From NCBI RefSeq assembly GCF_005239225.2, contig NC_133284.1, positions 36,656,758 to 36,720,757 on the forward strand: 64,000 nt of DNA. Direction: 5' to 3'. The translations under genes were made by a program, and so were the position numbers. Origin of the DNA: Populus alba. Lineage: Eukaryota > Streptophyta > Magnoliopsida > Malpighiales > Salicaceae. Below are positions 11,631-21,900 of the stretch, piece by piece; the stretch's first letter is position 1; every line of letters begins with the position of its first letter. The notes beneath the pieces were generated by a model, which was not told the origin of the DNA, searched no databases, and saw only the letters and a list, made by a program, of their open reading frames with translations.

Positions 11631-12564
11631 ATCACCCCCTTTGCCATTTATGTGGGCAATTGTCATGTTACTTCTTCAACACACGCTTTCTGAACTGGGC
11701 TCCTTTCATGGCCCTCACACCTTCTCTAAGGTGTCTCCGCTTGTCGTTATGCGACGGTCTAAACTAGGGCTCCTATCATGGCCTGCATTTTGGCACATGT
11801 AATTGGGTAAACATGTGCACCTTCTTCTTCTTCATCTACCACCATGATGACCTTTAGATGCCTCCTGATCGGGCAATCTCTTTTTAATAATTCACCACTG
11901 TCATTTTTGGTCTCAAATCTCAATGATCGGACCGTACCATTGCATCTGGAATGATCAAATTAGATGGAAACATGTCTTGAATCGTCCAAATCGCACTTCA
12001 GACGGCTAAGATTTGATCAAAACAATTCTTGCCTGATCAACGGCTCAGATTCAATCTCAGATCCGGTTGCACGTAGGATCAGCTACACTAGATCCTATCC
12101 CTCGGCTCGCAGCTCAGTTCGGCTCCAACTCAGCTCGGCTCAGCTTGGCTCGGCTCGCGACTGATGACATGGCAGGTGGGTCCCGCTATGCTGACATGTT
12201 AGTTGACTAGTCAATTGACTTGCCGACTGTGTATGTGATGTCATCCTTGCATCATGATGACGTCATCCTTTGCATGGCACTGTTCATTATACGTCACTGT
12301 TCATGCCTACTGTTCACATGGGTCGGGTCAACTCATCCGGGTGAAGAAGACGCGTGGGGCGCGTTGGCGCGCGTGGGTAGACGCCTTGCCGGAGAGTGAT
12401 GGAGAGTGCGGCCATGTCCGACGTCCGATTTTGACGCCGTTTTCACCAGTGGCTTCGTATCGTCCTCCTCTACACAGTGGGATGGTCAAAACACCATTTT
12501 GACAATTTTCATTTTTGAGCAAAGATCAAACACCACTTTAAACCAAAAAAGCTCTGATACCATT

Positions 12565-13106
12565 TGATGTGCGGAATCCGGTGACCGGTGATGTACTGAT
12601 CTTTACTCATAGGAGGGGTAAGCACACTGAGACACAATATTTAACGTGGTTCGGCAAATTGCCTACATCCACGGGAGAGGTTCATTTTATTTAGAGATAG
12701 AGAAAGAATACAACACATGGAGGAGGATCACATTCACTCAACTTCCATCTCTCATTGCTACATAGGGCAGCAGCTGCTGGTGGCAGCAGGGCTGCTGATG
12801 GCAGCCCTTCTCTTTCTTTCTCTCTTCTTCTCTCTATATGTCTCACAACTCTCACACTTTGCTCTCTAAGATCATGCCTCTTTTATAGGCATCAATGGCA
12901 GCTCCTCTTGCTCATTTGTCATCAATGGTGGCTGCCAAACTCATCTCTTCTTCAACAAAGGTGGCTGCCAACTTCTTCTCTTCTTCAACAATGGTGGCTA
13001 CCAAAGTCAAGGTTGGTGGTTGCCACCAACAAGCCTCCTTCTTTGACTCTCACATGGCAGCCATCTTCTTTGACAAGGCAGCCACATAATTGGCAATATT
13101 CCAACA
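12565..13106 (-). repeat. LTR (5' in element sense) of the non-autonomous element
   Basis: 542 bp. Next to it on the interior side (12551-12562, minus strand) is TGGTATCAGAGC, the initiator tRNA-Met primer site, which makes this the 5' LTR. Confidence 0.93.
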
Positions 13107-13115
13107 TCTTTAGGA

Positions 13116-16100
13116 TCAGTTTATATATATACAAGTTGTGCCACACCAAAAGCTCAAATATATAGAGATATAACAACAACCAAATTCACCTTTGTGATCT
13201 TTGCGTGAACCTCTTCTGCTGCTTGAGCCACTATCTTTCACACGACTGTGATGGTAATCAGATCGGTGTGAGTCTTCATGTGCCTGAATGGGGAGTAAGT
13301 TTTTCACATAATTAAATTCCTATAACAGATGGGAGACAGAGAAGATACTGGATTAGGGGATTTTCAACAGAATATAATAATACATCATCTGACGCAGAGC
13401 GCGGTTGATCCCTGGATGTGTAATCCTTGCCATATCTAGAAGGCATCCTCCGATCATCCCCTCTATCAACCTCGCCTGCAAGAAATGAAGTTACCCGAGC
13501 AGAGTCCAAAATATAACAGAAACCCGAAGAGAAAATTGCTTAATGTATAAATAACAAATTATGTATATGTATCAGACAGTCCGCGAGAATTCCTATTCAC
13601 ATACATCCCCTGGATGCCACAGTTGATGCTCTAGTGTCAGAGAGTCCAAGAGAATTCCTGACAGAACTACTAGCACCTTCGCCAAAGCCAGTTCGAGAAC
13701 TATGCTCCTGCCTGACAAAATAGATACAAAATTAGGTAAACAAAAGAAAGCAAGTAAGTTGTGCAAGGGCAAGGCTGTGTTCAAAATCCGCACCGTTGTG
13801 AATTACTTCTATAAGAGTTGTCGTCATCAACACGAGCTCTTGATCGTTGAACGAAAGGTTCACTACTGCGAGGGCGAACTTCCTCCTGATAAGAACAAAG
13901 ACAGACTAAACAAGGTCACAAATGGATTTAATAGTCGCATATGAAGAAATTTTTTTGACAAGATGCTGACCATTGAAGAATGAGGACGTATAGAACCAGA
14001 AGGGTACTTGTAATCACGGCTATGACTTTCATAATAGTTTGAAGGCTGTTTGGTATTTCTTTCACAACTGTAGTCATTGTGACGAGAAGGTCTATGAGCA
14101 ACACCTTCTCCTCCATAGCCAGTTCGAGAACTATGCTCCTTCCTGACAAAATTGTTATGATCAACACGAGCTCTTGTTCGTTGAACGAAAGGTTCAGTTC
14201 TGCGAGGGCAAACTTCCTCCTGATAAGAACAAAGACAGACTTAACAAGGTCACAAATGGATATAACAGTCGCATATGAATAAAATTTGTTGACTAGATGA
14301 TGACCACTGCAGAATGAGGACGTTTAGACCAGATATGACTTTCACAATAGTTTGAAGGCTGTTTGGTATTTCTTTCATAACTGTAGTCATTGTGGCGAGA
14401 AGGTCTATGAGCAGCAGCTCGGGAAATTCCTTGAGATGGAACTGTAAAGTAAACACACAGTAATAAGATGAAGAAAAGAGAACGTTGGGGGAGGTGGGGT
14501 ACTGCTACTAAAATGATTAAGGTAAGACATACCAGAAGGCCTTCCAGTATTTAATCTCTCCTGCGAAGGAAACTGCTTTCTCCTTCCGACACCATGGGAT
14601 ACTGCATTTCTATCTCCAGGGCTAGATGCTTCTCTAGGACCACCATTATATGGTTTACAACTTATCTCACTTCTCTCACTACGATCTGTGTGAGAGCGAT
14701 GAGAATCCTGTTGAACTTCGTTTCCCAGGCCAATTTCCTGCGCAACAGAACTACTGGCTTGAGCAGTACCATCTGAAGGAATTCTCACCTCATTTCTCTC
14801 ACTACGATCTAAAGCACTAGGAGCATCTGTGTGAGAGCGATGAGAATCCTGTTGAACATCGTTTCCCAGGCCAATTGAACTACTGGCTTGAGCAGTACCT
14901 TCTGAAGGAATTCTCACCTCACTTCTCTCACTACGATCTAAAGCACTAGGAGCATCTGTGTGAGAGCGATGAGAATCCTGTTGAACATCGTTTCCCAGGC
15001 CAATTGAACTACTGGCTTGAGCAGTACCTTCTGAAGGAATTCTCACCTCACTTCTCTCACTACGATCTAAAGCACTAGGAGCATCTGTGTGAGAGCGATG
15101 AGAATCCTGTTGAACATCGTTTCCCAGGCCAATTGAACTACTGGCTTGAGCAGTACCTTCTGAAGGAATTCTCACCTCACTTCTCTCACTACGATCTAAA
15201 GCACTAGGAGCATCTGTGTGAGAGCGATGAGAATCCTGTTGAACATCGTTTCCCAGGCCAATTGAACTACTGGCTTGAGCAGTACCATCTGAAGGAATTC
15301 TCTCACTACGATCTAAAGCACTAGGAGCATCTGCGTGAGAGCGATGAGAATCCTTTTGAACTTCGTTTCCCAGGCCAATTCCCTGCGCAACAGAACCACT
15401 GGCTTGAGCAGTACCTTCTGAAGGAATTCTCACCTCACTTCTCTCACTACGATCTATAGCACTAGGAGCATCTTTGTGAGAGCGATGAGAATCCTGTTGA
15501 ACTTCGTTTCCCAGGCCAATTGAACTACTGGCTTGAGCAGTACCTTCTGAAGGAATTCTCACTCGCGGTTTTGCTAAATCTGCCCACGCATTCACCTGAA
15601 AAGAATGGTCCTTCTTTATAAGCCAGCACCACTTTGCAGTGACATGTTTATAATGCAATATATCACCAAAACATTTCAGATGTTAAAACTTAAAATCAGC
15701 ATTTACTCTCCCTCTGATATTAAACCTGAAATAAACATAATGTCTTGTTTAAATGGAAATAACAATGACACAGCACTCGACTGAGAAAACCATGCAATGT
15801 AACAGACATTGAAGACAGTAAACAACAATTGTCTTACCCTATTATCTCTGAAGTAAAGCCCGTCAACATTAACACCATTAACACAAGTCGCTGCAGCTTC
15901 ATGAGTCTCAAATGTTACATAACAATAATTTGTTCTTATAGCAGAAGGTATGTGGCTGGCAAGTTCAACCTTTACAATGCTCCCAAACTCGTTAAGATGC
16001 TTCTTAATTTCTTCTTCCCTCCATGCACGAGGTATACCATCTAGATATACTCTCTTGACCTAGAAAGAGGAAAATCATCTAGCCATACTTAGGATATATC

Positions 16101-18191
16101 AGAACATTCCTATATTTGTATAATTCCAACAAGTTCATAGGAAAGAATTGCGACTCGACAACATCTCTTGTCATTTGAATTCAGAAAATACCTCAACAGT
16201 TTCATGCAAGACATCATGAGTAGAAAAATGCATCCCCTGGAATAATAAATGCGTTGTATACATATCATCACAAGGATTATTTTCCTTAGTACGTTTTCTA
16301 AAACCAATTCCAAACAATCAAGAGAAAGAAATTGTGTTCAACCTTTCTGCGTATTAATCAAAAAAATATTTTTCTGTATAGACAAATGACTATCAATTAT
16401 TTTCCTGTTCTGGGAATCTTAAATGTTAGAAACCATTCACTAAGTTATTAGGACCTGAAGTGATATAAATTAGACCAAGGCAGCGGAAAAGATCAGAGAA
16501 GTACACAAGAATCTTTCCATGCAAAAGAGGACATACATACATGTGACATAATTTCGTCATTCCCACTAATATATATGCGTGAAAAATCAGCCTTGGCAGC
16601 TCGATTCTGACCAAATGAAACGTTCTCCTTTTCCAAGAGCTCAAGAGCTTCCGATGCATCTTTTCTGGAACGGAAATCCAGAACAGCATGTCCCCGGTTC
16701 TTCTCCTTGTTTTCTCTATCAGGATTCAAGGTCAAGACTTCATAGTTTTTAACACCATATTCCGCAAGCTTATCTTCCAGCTACACAGCAAAACAACCCA
16801 ACATGAGCAACTAAAATCTGAACCTTCCCTCCAAACGTGGAAATACAATTCAATAACAAAACACTCACATCATCCTTCGTCCATTCCTTGCATATATTCG
16901 GAACGTAGAGAGTTTTAATGCCATCTTGGATTTGAGCAGTCCAACATCTCTTGCCATTAATCTGACAGTTAAAACATCAAAGTCACATCTAAATACGTTA
17001 TATATGGAAGCAAGGAAAGAAAGATTATGGAATCAAAAAGCATGCCATAAAGTAGCTAGAGATGAGCAGGAAAATAATCCAAATACTAGTATTGAACTAG
17101 TACAAGAAATATGGCTTGAAAATTGCTTTTCAATCTATGTGGCAGAACAAGAAGTGGCAACCTGAAAAACATGAAGATAGCAACTTTCTATACTCTGCGA
17201 AGCATCAAACCAGCATCTAATACAAGCTCTCATTAAATGAAGAAAATCATCTAAATCCATTTTGGATTCACAGTTTTTATAAACAAACACATTGAACTAG
17301 TTAAATGAAAACACACGCAATAAAAAATAGAAGAGAACCATACCACTGGATCTGAAATTTCACAGATAGCACGACGGGCCAGCTCAACAGTTGCAAACGT
17401 CAAGAAAGCAACCCTCTTTTGGGATTCAGAGTCCCAACTTAGTCTCACTTTAGTCACCTCCTCCACCGCACCAAAAACCTTCCTGAGATCCTCCTCCTTA
17501 GCATATTTATCTAACCCTCCAACAAAGACCTTAAATCGCAGATCTTGAAGCTCCTCAACTTCATTGCTCACTTCTTCCACTTCATGTCTTTCCATAATCT
17601 CCCTCTCAACTTCTTCTGTTACACCAATAGAATGTCGAAGTATAAACACTAACCATATCCATGTTTCTGTTCTAACCAGAAAAATGAAATTGGAAAATAA
17701 CTCTTTCCTCGTTAGTCTTTACCTACATGGATTCTCAATCAATTCTCTCGCCATCAACTTTAACACAAACATACTTAGTCTAGAAATGCACAGAAGGAAA
17801 CTAAAAGAAAACTTGCAGAATATCCAAGAACTCGACATGTTCCTTTACAATCAAGATTCAAGATTCTTGTTCAAGAAACTACACAAAAAGATAAAGAAAG
17901 GAAGGAAGGAAGTCCTATCACAAAAACACTAGCAGAAACAAAAGAAAAGGATTGACATATAGCATAATTCAAGCCACAATGCGTAAATTGTGTTCTCTGG
18001 TTTCATTATATAATAATGGCAAGCAAACTAGCAGTGCTCATTGCGAAACTATATATGTTACCATCATTAGAAGGTAGAGAAAGATTGTTCGGAGGTGCTG
18101 CTCCATCATTTGGAGGTGGAGGTTGTTGGATCTTTTTGGTACGGGCGTCGGCGGCTCCAGTAGAGAATTGTTTCACTGCAAGTGAAGGCAT
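13116..18191 (-). CDS. Three-RRM RNA-binding protein, hnRNP Q/R-like, with coding minisatellite
   Basis: Predicted nuclear RNA-binding protein. Exons on minus: 18191-18062, 17615-17344, 16961-16869, 16780-16541, 16236-16192, 16059-15838, 15595-14533, 14441-14305, 14219-13971, 13885-13794, 13711-13605, 13475-13384, 13283-13116. I chose splice sites by eye; every junction keeps frame, giving about 969 residues. RRM1 starts at KVFVGGL (residue 72), RRM2 at TLYVPNI (about 152), RRM3 at RVYLDGI (about 263). RNP1-like strands are VAFLTF, NRGHAVLDF and NYCYVTF. This three-RRM plan matches the hnRNP Q/R family (plant LIF2 group). The C-terminal half is low-complexity, rich in Ser, Arg and His. Exon 7 holds seven 43-residue repeats; exons 8-10 are partial copies of one another. 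The donors at 14304 and 13970 (GTCATC, GTCAGC) are weak. The end is uncertain: a donor at 13189 could splice past the LTR element to 11062. Confidence 0.8.
14690..15570 (-). repeat. 129-bp in-frame coding minisatellite in the RRM gene
   Basis: The marker gagcatct recurs on plus at 14821, 14950, 15079, 15208, 15325 and 15466. Spacings are 129, 129, 129, 117 and 141, and a further partial unit lies at about 14690. Each unit encodes 43 residues, beginning VRIPSEGTAQASSSIGLGN and ending DAPSALDRSERSE. The central four units are almost identical. The 117 and 141 spacings are 12-bp, frame-keeping changes (loss of four residues; gain of Val-Ala-Gln-Gly). The paralog at 19440-19560 has only one unit. 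Confidence 0.95.
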
Positions 18192-18439
18192 TTTTCTCTG
18201 TTACTTCTGTTAGTTTCTTGAACTCTGAAGAAGCTGCAAAGTTATGCTTTGTAACTGAAACAAACTACAAAGAATTAAAGAGAAATGAGGTTTTGATATT
18301 TCCTTTTCTTTTTAACTTGTTTCTTGAAGGGAAACAAAAGTTGCTGAAAACTGATGATGCATGACGTTCCTTTGATGTCACAGATAAACGCTAATGGGTC
18401 GAGCCAGATACACAACAACGTTTTTCTATGCACGTTAGA

Positions 18440-19440
18440 TTTGACAGAGAAAAAGGTTGTTGCATGGAACCGTGGAAGTAGCCGCGGAAACGCAGTGCTC
18501 TCTTTTGCTTGGTTTTGGCCTAAGCACAACTCTTCCTTTTACTTGCACTGAAAATCCATAATAAATTGTTTAAGACATATGCTTTTCACCATTGTTAGGT
18601 CTATTGAATCGAAGCAATAGGTTGGTAATCTTTACTGAGTTTTCTGTTGTTGCAGGACAATTTTGGCTGTGACAAGCAGGCAGCCAAAATGCTCATCGCA
18701 GTTTTCAGAATAATGATCTATCAAGCGTTCTATTGTTGTATTTATAAATGAATCATTAACATGATGTAGAGACCAATAATCCAAGTGCCAAGGAGTTCAT
18801 TTTTACATAATAATTCAATTGTTTGCACACTGGCAAACACTGATCCAAATTTTCAAGTAGAAAGAAACAAGACCAATGGGATAAATCTGTCAATATGTGA
18901 TGTTGGGGTTAGAACAATTAGATCACACTCAAATTTTGCCGAGTTTTCACAGGTATGGGGGCCAGCCCTCTTTGTCGGCTCACATCGAGAAAACCTTTTT
19001 AAAAAGCCCAGAAGATAGGATTTGATTTAGTTATTTTACTCTCCTGTTTAATTTCGGATTTCCAACCTTACTTTCAGTTTTTGTTCTCATATATGTTGAG
19101 GGATTCTGTCTCAGACATAATTAAAGGATCTAACCGTGTTTTATTACTGAATAGTTTATTCTCTAATTGTCTGCCTCTCCGTAAAGGATTACAATTCTGG
19201 TTTTAGAACCCTTTCAGAAATTCTGGTTCGGCTGTGTCAATATGTCACCAAACTCGTCTAATCATGCACGGCGCAATTTCTCGTGTACAGCAATATAGTC
19301 TCCTATTACCGAAGGACATGTCCATGGAAAATGTATCAGACAATCTAAAAGAAGCACAGAGGAAAAAAAAAAAAAACAACAACAACCATAGACATAAGCC
19401 TATAATCCAAGCAGAGAGCTATATGAACGATGAGAATCCT
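18440..19440. repeat. Duplicated 3' flank of the right RRM paralog
   Basis: 18445-18900 matches 625-780 plus 10530-10815, the flank of the left paralog. Here the flank is continuous, whereas in the left copy the copia element splits it. 18200-18440 is the upstream region of the left gene. No coding sequence or RNA gene is recognised in 18920-19440; the open frames there lack any recognisable domain. Confidence 0.5.
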
Positions 19441-21252
19441 TTGGAACTTCGCATTCCCGGCCAATTCCTGTGTGACAGAACAACTGTCTTGAGCAATACC
19501 CGCTGAAAGAATTCTCGCTCGCGGTTCTGCTAACTCTGCCCACACATTCACCGGAAAAGAATGATCCATCAATACTGCCCAGTATACCAAACACTACCAT
19601 AAAGTAGCTAGAGATGAACAGAAAAATATCCCAACTACTAGTACAAGAAATATGGGTTGAAAATTGCTTTTCAATCTATGTGGCAGAACAAGAAGTGGCA
19701 GCCTGAAAAACATGAAGATAGCAACTTTCTATACTCTACAAAGCATCCAATACCATTTTGGATTCACAATTTTTATAAACAAACACATTGAACAAGTTAA
19801 ATGAAAAACACAATAAAATAAAGAAAAGAACATACCACTGGATCTGAGATTTCATAGATAGCATAATTGGCCTGCTTAACAGTTGCAAACGTCAGGAAAG
19901 CAACCCTCCAATGGGATTCGGGGTCGTGACTTAGTCTCACTTTTGTCACCACCCCCACCTTATCAAAAAACTTCCCGAGATCCTCCTCAGTAGCATAATT
20001 ATCTAACCCTCCAACAAAGACCTTAAATCGCACGTCTTGACGCTCCTCAACTTCATTTCTCACTTCTTCCCCTTAGTGTCTTTCCATCTTCTCCCTCTCA
20101 ACTTCCGCCATGTATTCTTTTTCCATTCCCTAAGCAACATTTCCATCAAATCTCCCTTGACCACCTGCTTCTTCAAAGTCTATATATACTTCCCGTTCCT
20201 ACGTACAATTGCACCGCTATTCAGCTCCTTTGTTATAAATGTGATAAGCCCCAATTTGAGAGAAATTTACAATAACCCAAACACAACATGGTATTGATGC
20301 CAAAGCATAAACACTAAACATATGCATGTTCCTATTCTAACCACAAAACTGAAATTGGAAAACAAGGCTCGCACAACCAAGATTCAAGATTCTTGCTCAA
20401 GAAACTATACCAAGATAACCAAAAGAAAGAAAGAAACTCTGATCATAAAAACAATAACAGGAACAATAGCAAATCATTGGAATATAATATAATTCAAGTC
20501 ACAATTTCCAAATTGTGTTTCTTTTTCACTCTATCTTTCTTTCCTTTTCTTTTCATTTTCACTGTATCATAATGGCATGCAAACCGGCAGCTACTAGCTA
20601 TGTGTACCTTCATTAGAAGGAAGATTCTGAGGTGCAGCTTCATCATCATTTGGAGGTGGTAAAGCTGGTTGGATCTTTTCCAGAGCGATGATTGGGGATA
20701 CTGTAGTGGAGGGTTTCATTGATGGGGCGGAATCCGGGACCGGTGATGTATTGATCTTTGCTCATAGGAGGGTTAAGCACACTGAGACACAATATTTAAC
20801 GTGGTTCAGCAAATTGCCTACATCCACGGGAGAGGTTCATTTTATTTAGAGATAGAGAAAGAATACAACACATGGAGGAGGATCACATTCACTCAACTCC
20901 CATCTCTCATTGCTACATAGGGCAACAGCTGCTGGTGGCAGCAAGGCTGCTGATGGCAGCCCTTCTCTTTCTTTCTCTCTTCTTCTCTCTACATGTCTCA
21001 CAACTCTCACACTTTGCTCTCTAAGATCATGCCTCTTTTATAGGCATCAATGGCAGCTCCTCTTGCTCCTTTGTCATCAATGGTGGCTGCCAAACTCATC
21101 TCTTCTTCAACAAAGGTGGCTGCCAACTTCTTCTCTTCTTCAACAATGGTGGCTACCAAAGTCAAGGTTGGTGGTTGCCACCAACAAGCCTCCTTCTTTG
21201 ACAATGTCAACATAATTGGCAATATTCCAACATTCATAGCCTGCAGAGGCAT
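19440..21252 (-). pseudogene. Broken tandem paralog of the RRM gene
   Basis: Homology to the left gene survives in pieces. The start (ATG at 21252, then PLQAM) is cut after codon 6 by the solo LTR. Exon 1 resumes at 20714-20608 (KPSTTVSPIIALEKIQ, then a proline run). Exon 2 spans about 20107-19836 and encodes RRM1 (FKVFVGGLDNYATEEDLGKF). An exon-7 fragment lies at 19555-19440. Exons 3-6 and the C-terminal exons are missing. Exon 2 has an in-frame TAA at about 20074, where the left copy has GAA. With the LTR, the stop and the deletion, a full protein is impossible. The expressed copy is presumably 13116-18191. Confidence 0.85.
20720..21232 (-). mobile_element. Solo LTR of the 11089-13106 family inside the RRM pseudogene
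   Basis: 513 bp, from TGATGGGGCGGAATCC to AATATTCCAACA, with perfect ttcat target repeats (20715-20719 and 21233-21237). It matches the 542-bp LTRs with scattered substitutions and lacks about 30 bp near 21205. No internal region remains, so the element was reduced by LTR recombination. It sits within the first coding exon of the right paralog. Confidence 0.92.
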
Positions 21253-21729
21253 CTTTTCTGTTATTTCTGTTAGTTTCTTGAACCCTGAAGCAGTGAAGTA
21301 CTTCGTGACTAGAAAAAAGGAAAAAGAAAAGGAAATGTGAAAAGCAAGTGCGATTTATGGATTTCTTCTCTCTTCTCAACTTCTTGGGAGGGAATTATTT
21401 ATTTCCTTTTGTTTTTCAAAAAACTTTACAAGAAAATTGGAATAGTGATACGGTGTGGATTTTGAGTTTTTCATTGTCGATAGGGCCTTTCAGAGCACAT
21501 AGAAGGGCAAATGGGCTGCAGACCGTGTGGTTTCTCTTTGAGTAACTCCAGAATTTGAACCTTCTCAAGCACCAGAGTGAGAGGGAGTATTAGCTTGTTT
21601 GTGGTTAAAACAACATCAAAATGCAAGTTTTAAGGGAGAAAACAAGTCTGTAATTTTCTGCAGAATAGCATGAACAAGAGAAGATATACACCGTAAAAAC
21701 TTATCACACTTTTCTTTTTCTCTCATGCA

Positions 21730-21767
<38 letters not shown>

Positions 21768-21900
21768 AACATTTCCTAGCCTTACACTTTTTAATCTAAT
21801 TATAATTACTTTCTTTCACTTTTTAATGTAACAATAATTAATTTCTTTCTAAAATAAATTAACGAACTAAAATCAAGGTTAAATAGATATCACAGAACCT
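21238..21900. other. Upstream region of the RRM pseudogene, with a 35-base poly(A) run
   Basis: 21240-21300 matches the left gene's upstream sequence at 18185-18245 (ttctgtta, ttctgttagtttcttgaac). Beyond it nothing is recognised. 21731-21765 is an uninterrupted run of 35 A, followed by AT-rich sequence. Confidence 0.6.

Larger units (their letters stand above)
11089..13106 (-). mobile_element. Non-autonomous LTR retrotransposon (LARD/TRIM-like), young
   Basis: Two 542-bp LTRs (11089-11630 and 12565-13106) read identical base by base by eye. Target repeats tcttt are perfect (11084-11088 and 13107-13111). Read on the minus strand, the LTR runs TGTTGGAATATTGCC to GCACATCA. AATGGTATCAGAGC follows (primer site 12551-12562), and a polypurine tract AAAGGGGGTGAT abuts the other LTR (11631-11645). 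The 934-bp interior has no gag or pol, only a GC-rich tract (12050-12480). It must have moved using another element's proteins. LTR identity implies recent insertion or gene conversion. The open frames at 11279 and 12755 are LTR sequence, not genes. Confidence 0.93.

Noticed and set aside
11279..13165. Frames of 136 and 162 codons beginning MLHRAAAAGG
   Set aside because: They are identical because they lie in the two LTRs of the non-autonomous element. A third copy at 20910 is in the solo LTR. They are antisense to the element and have no domain.
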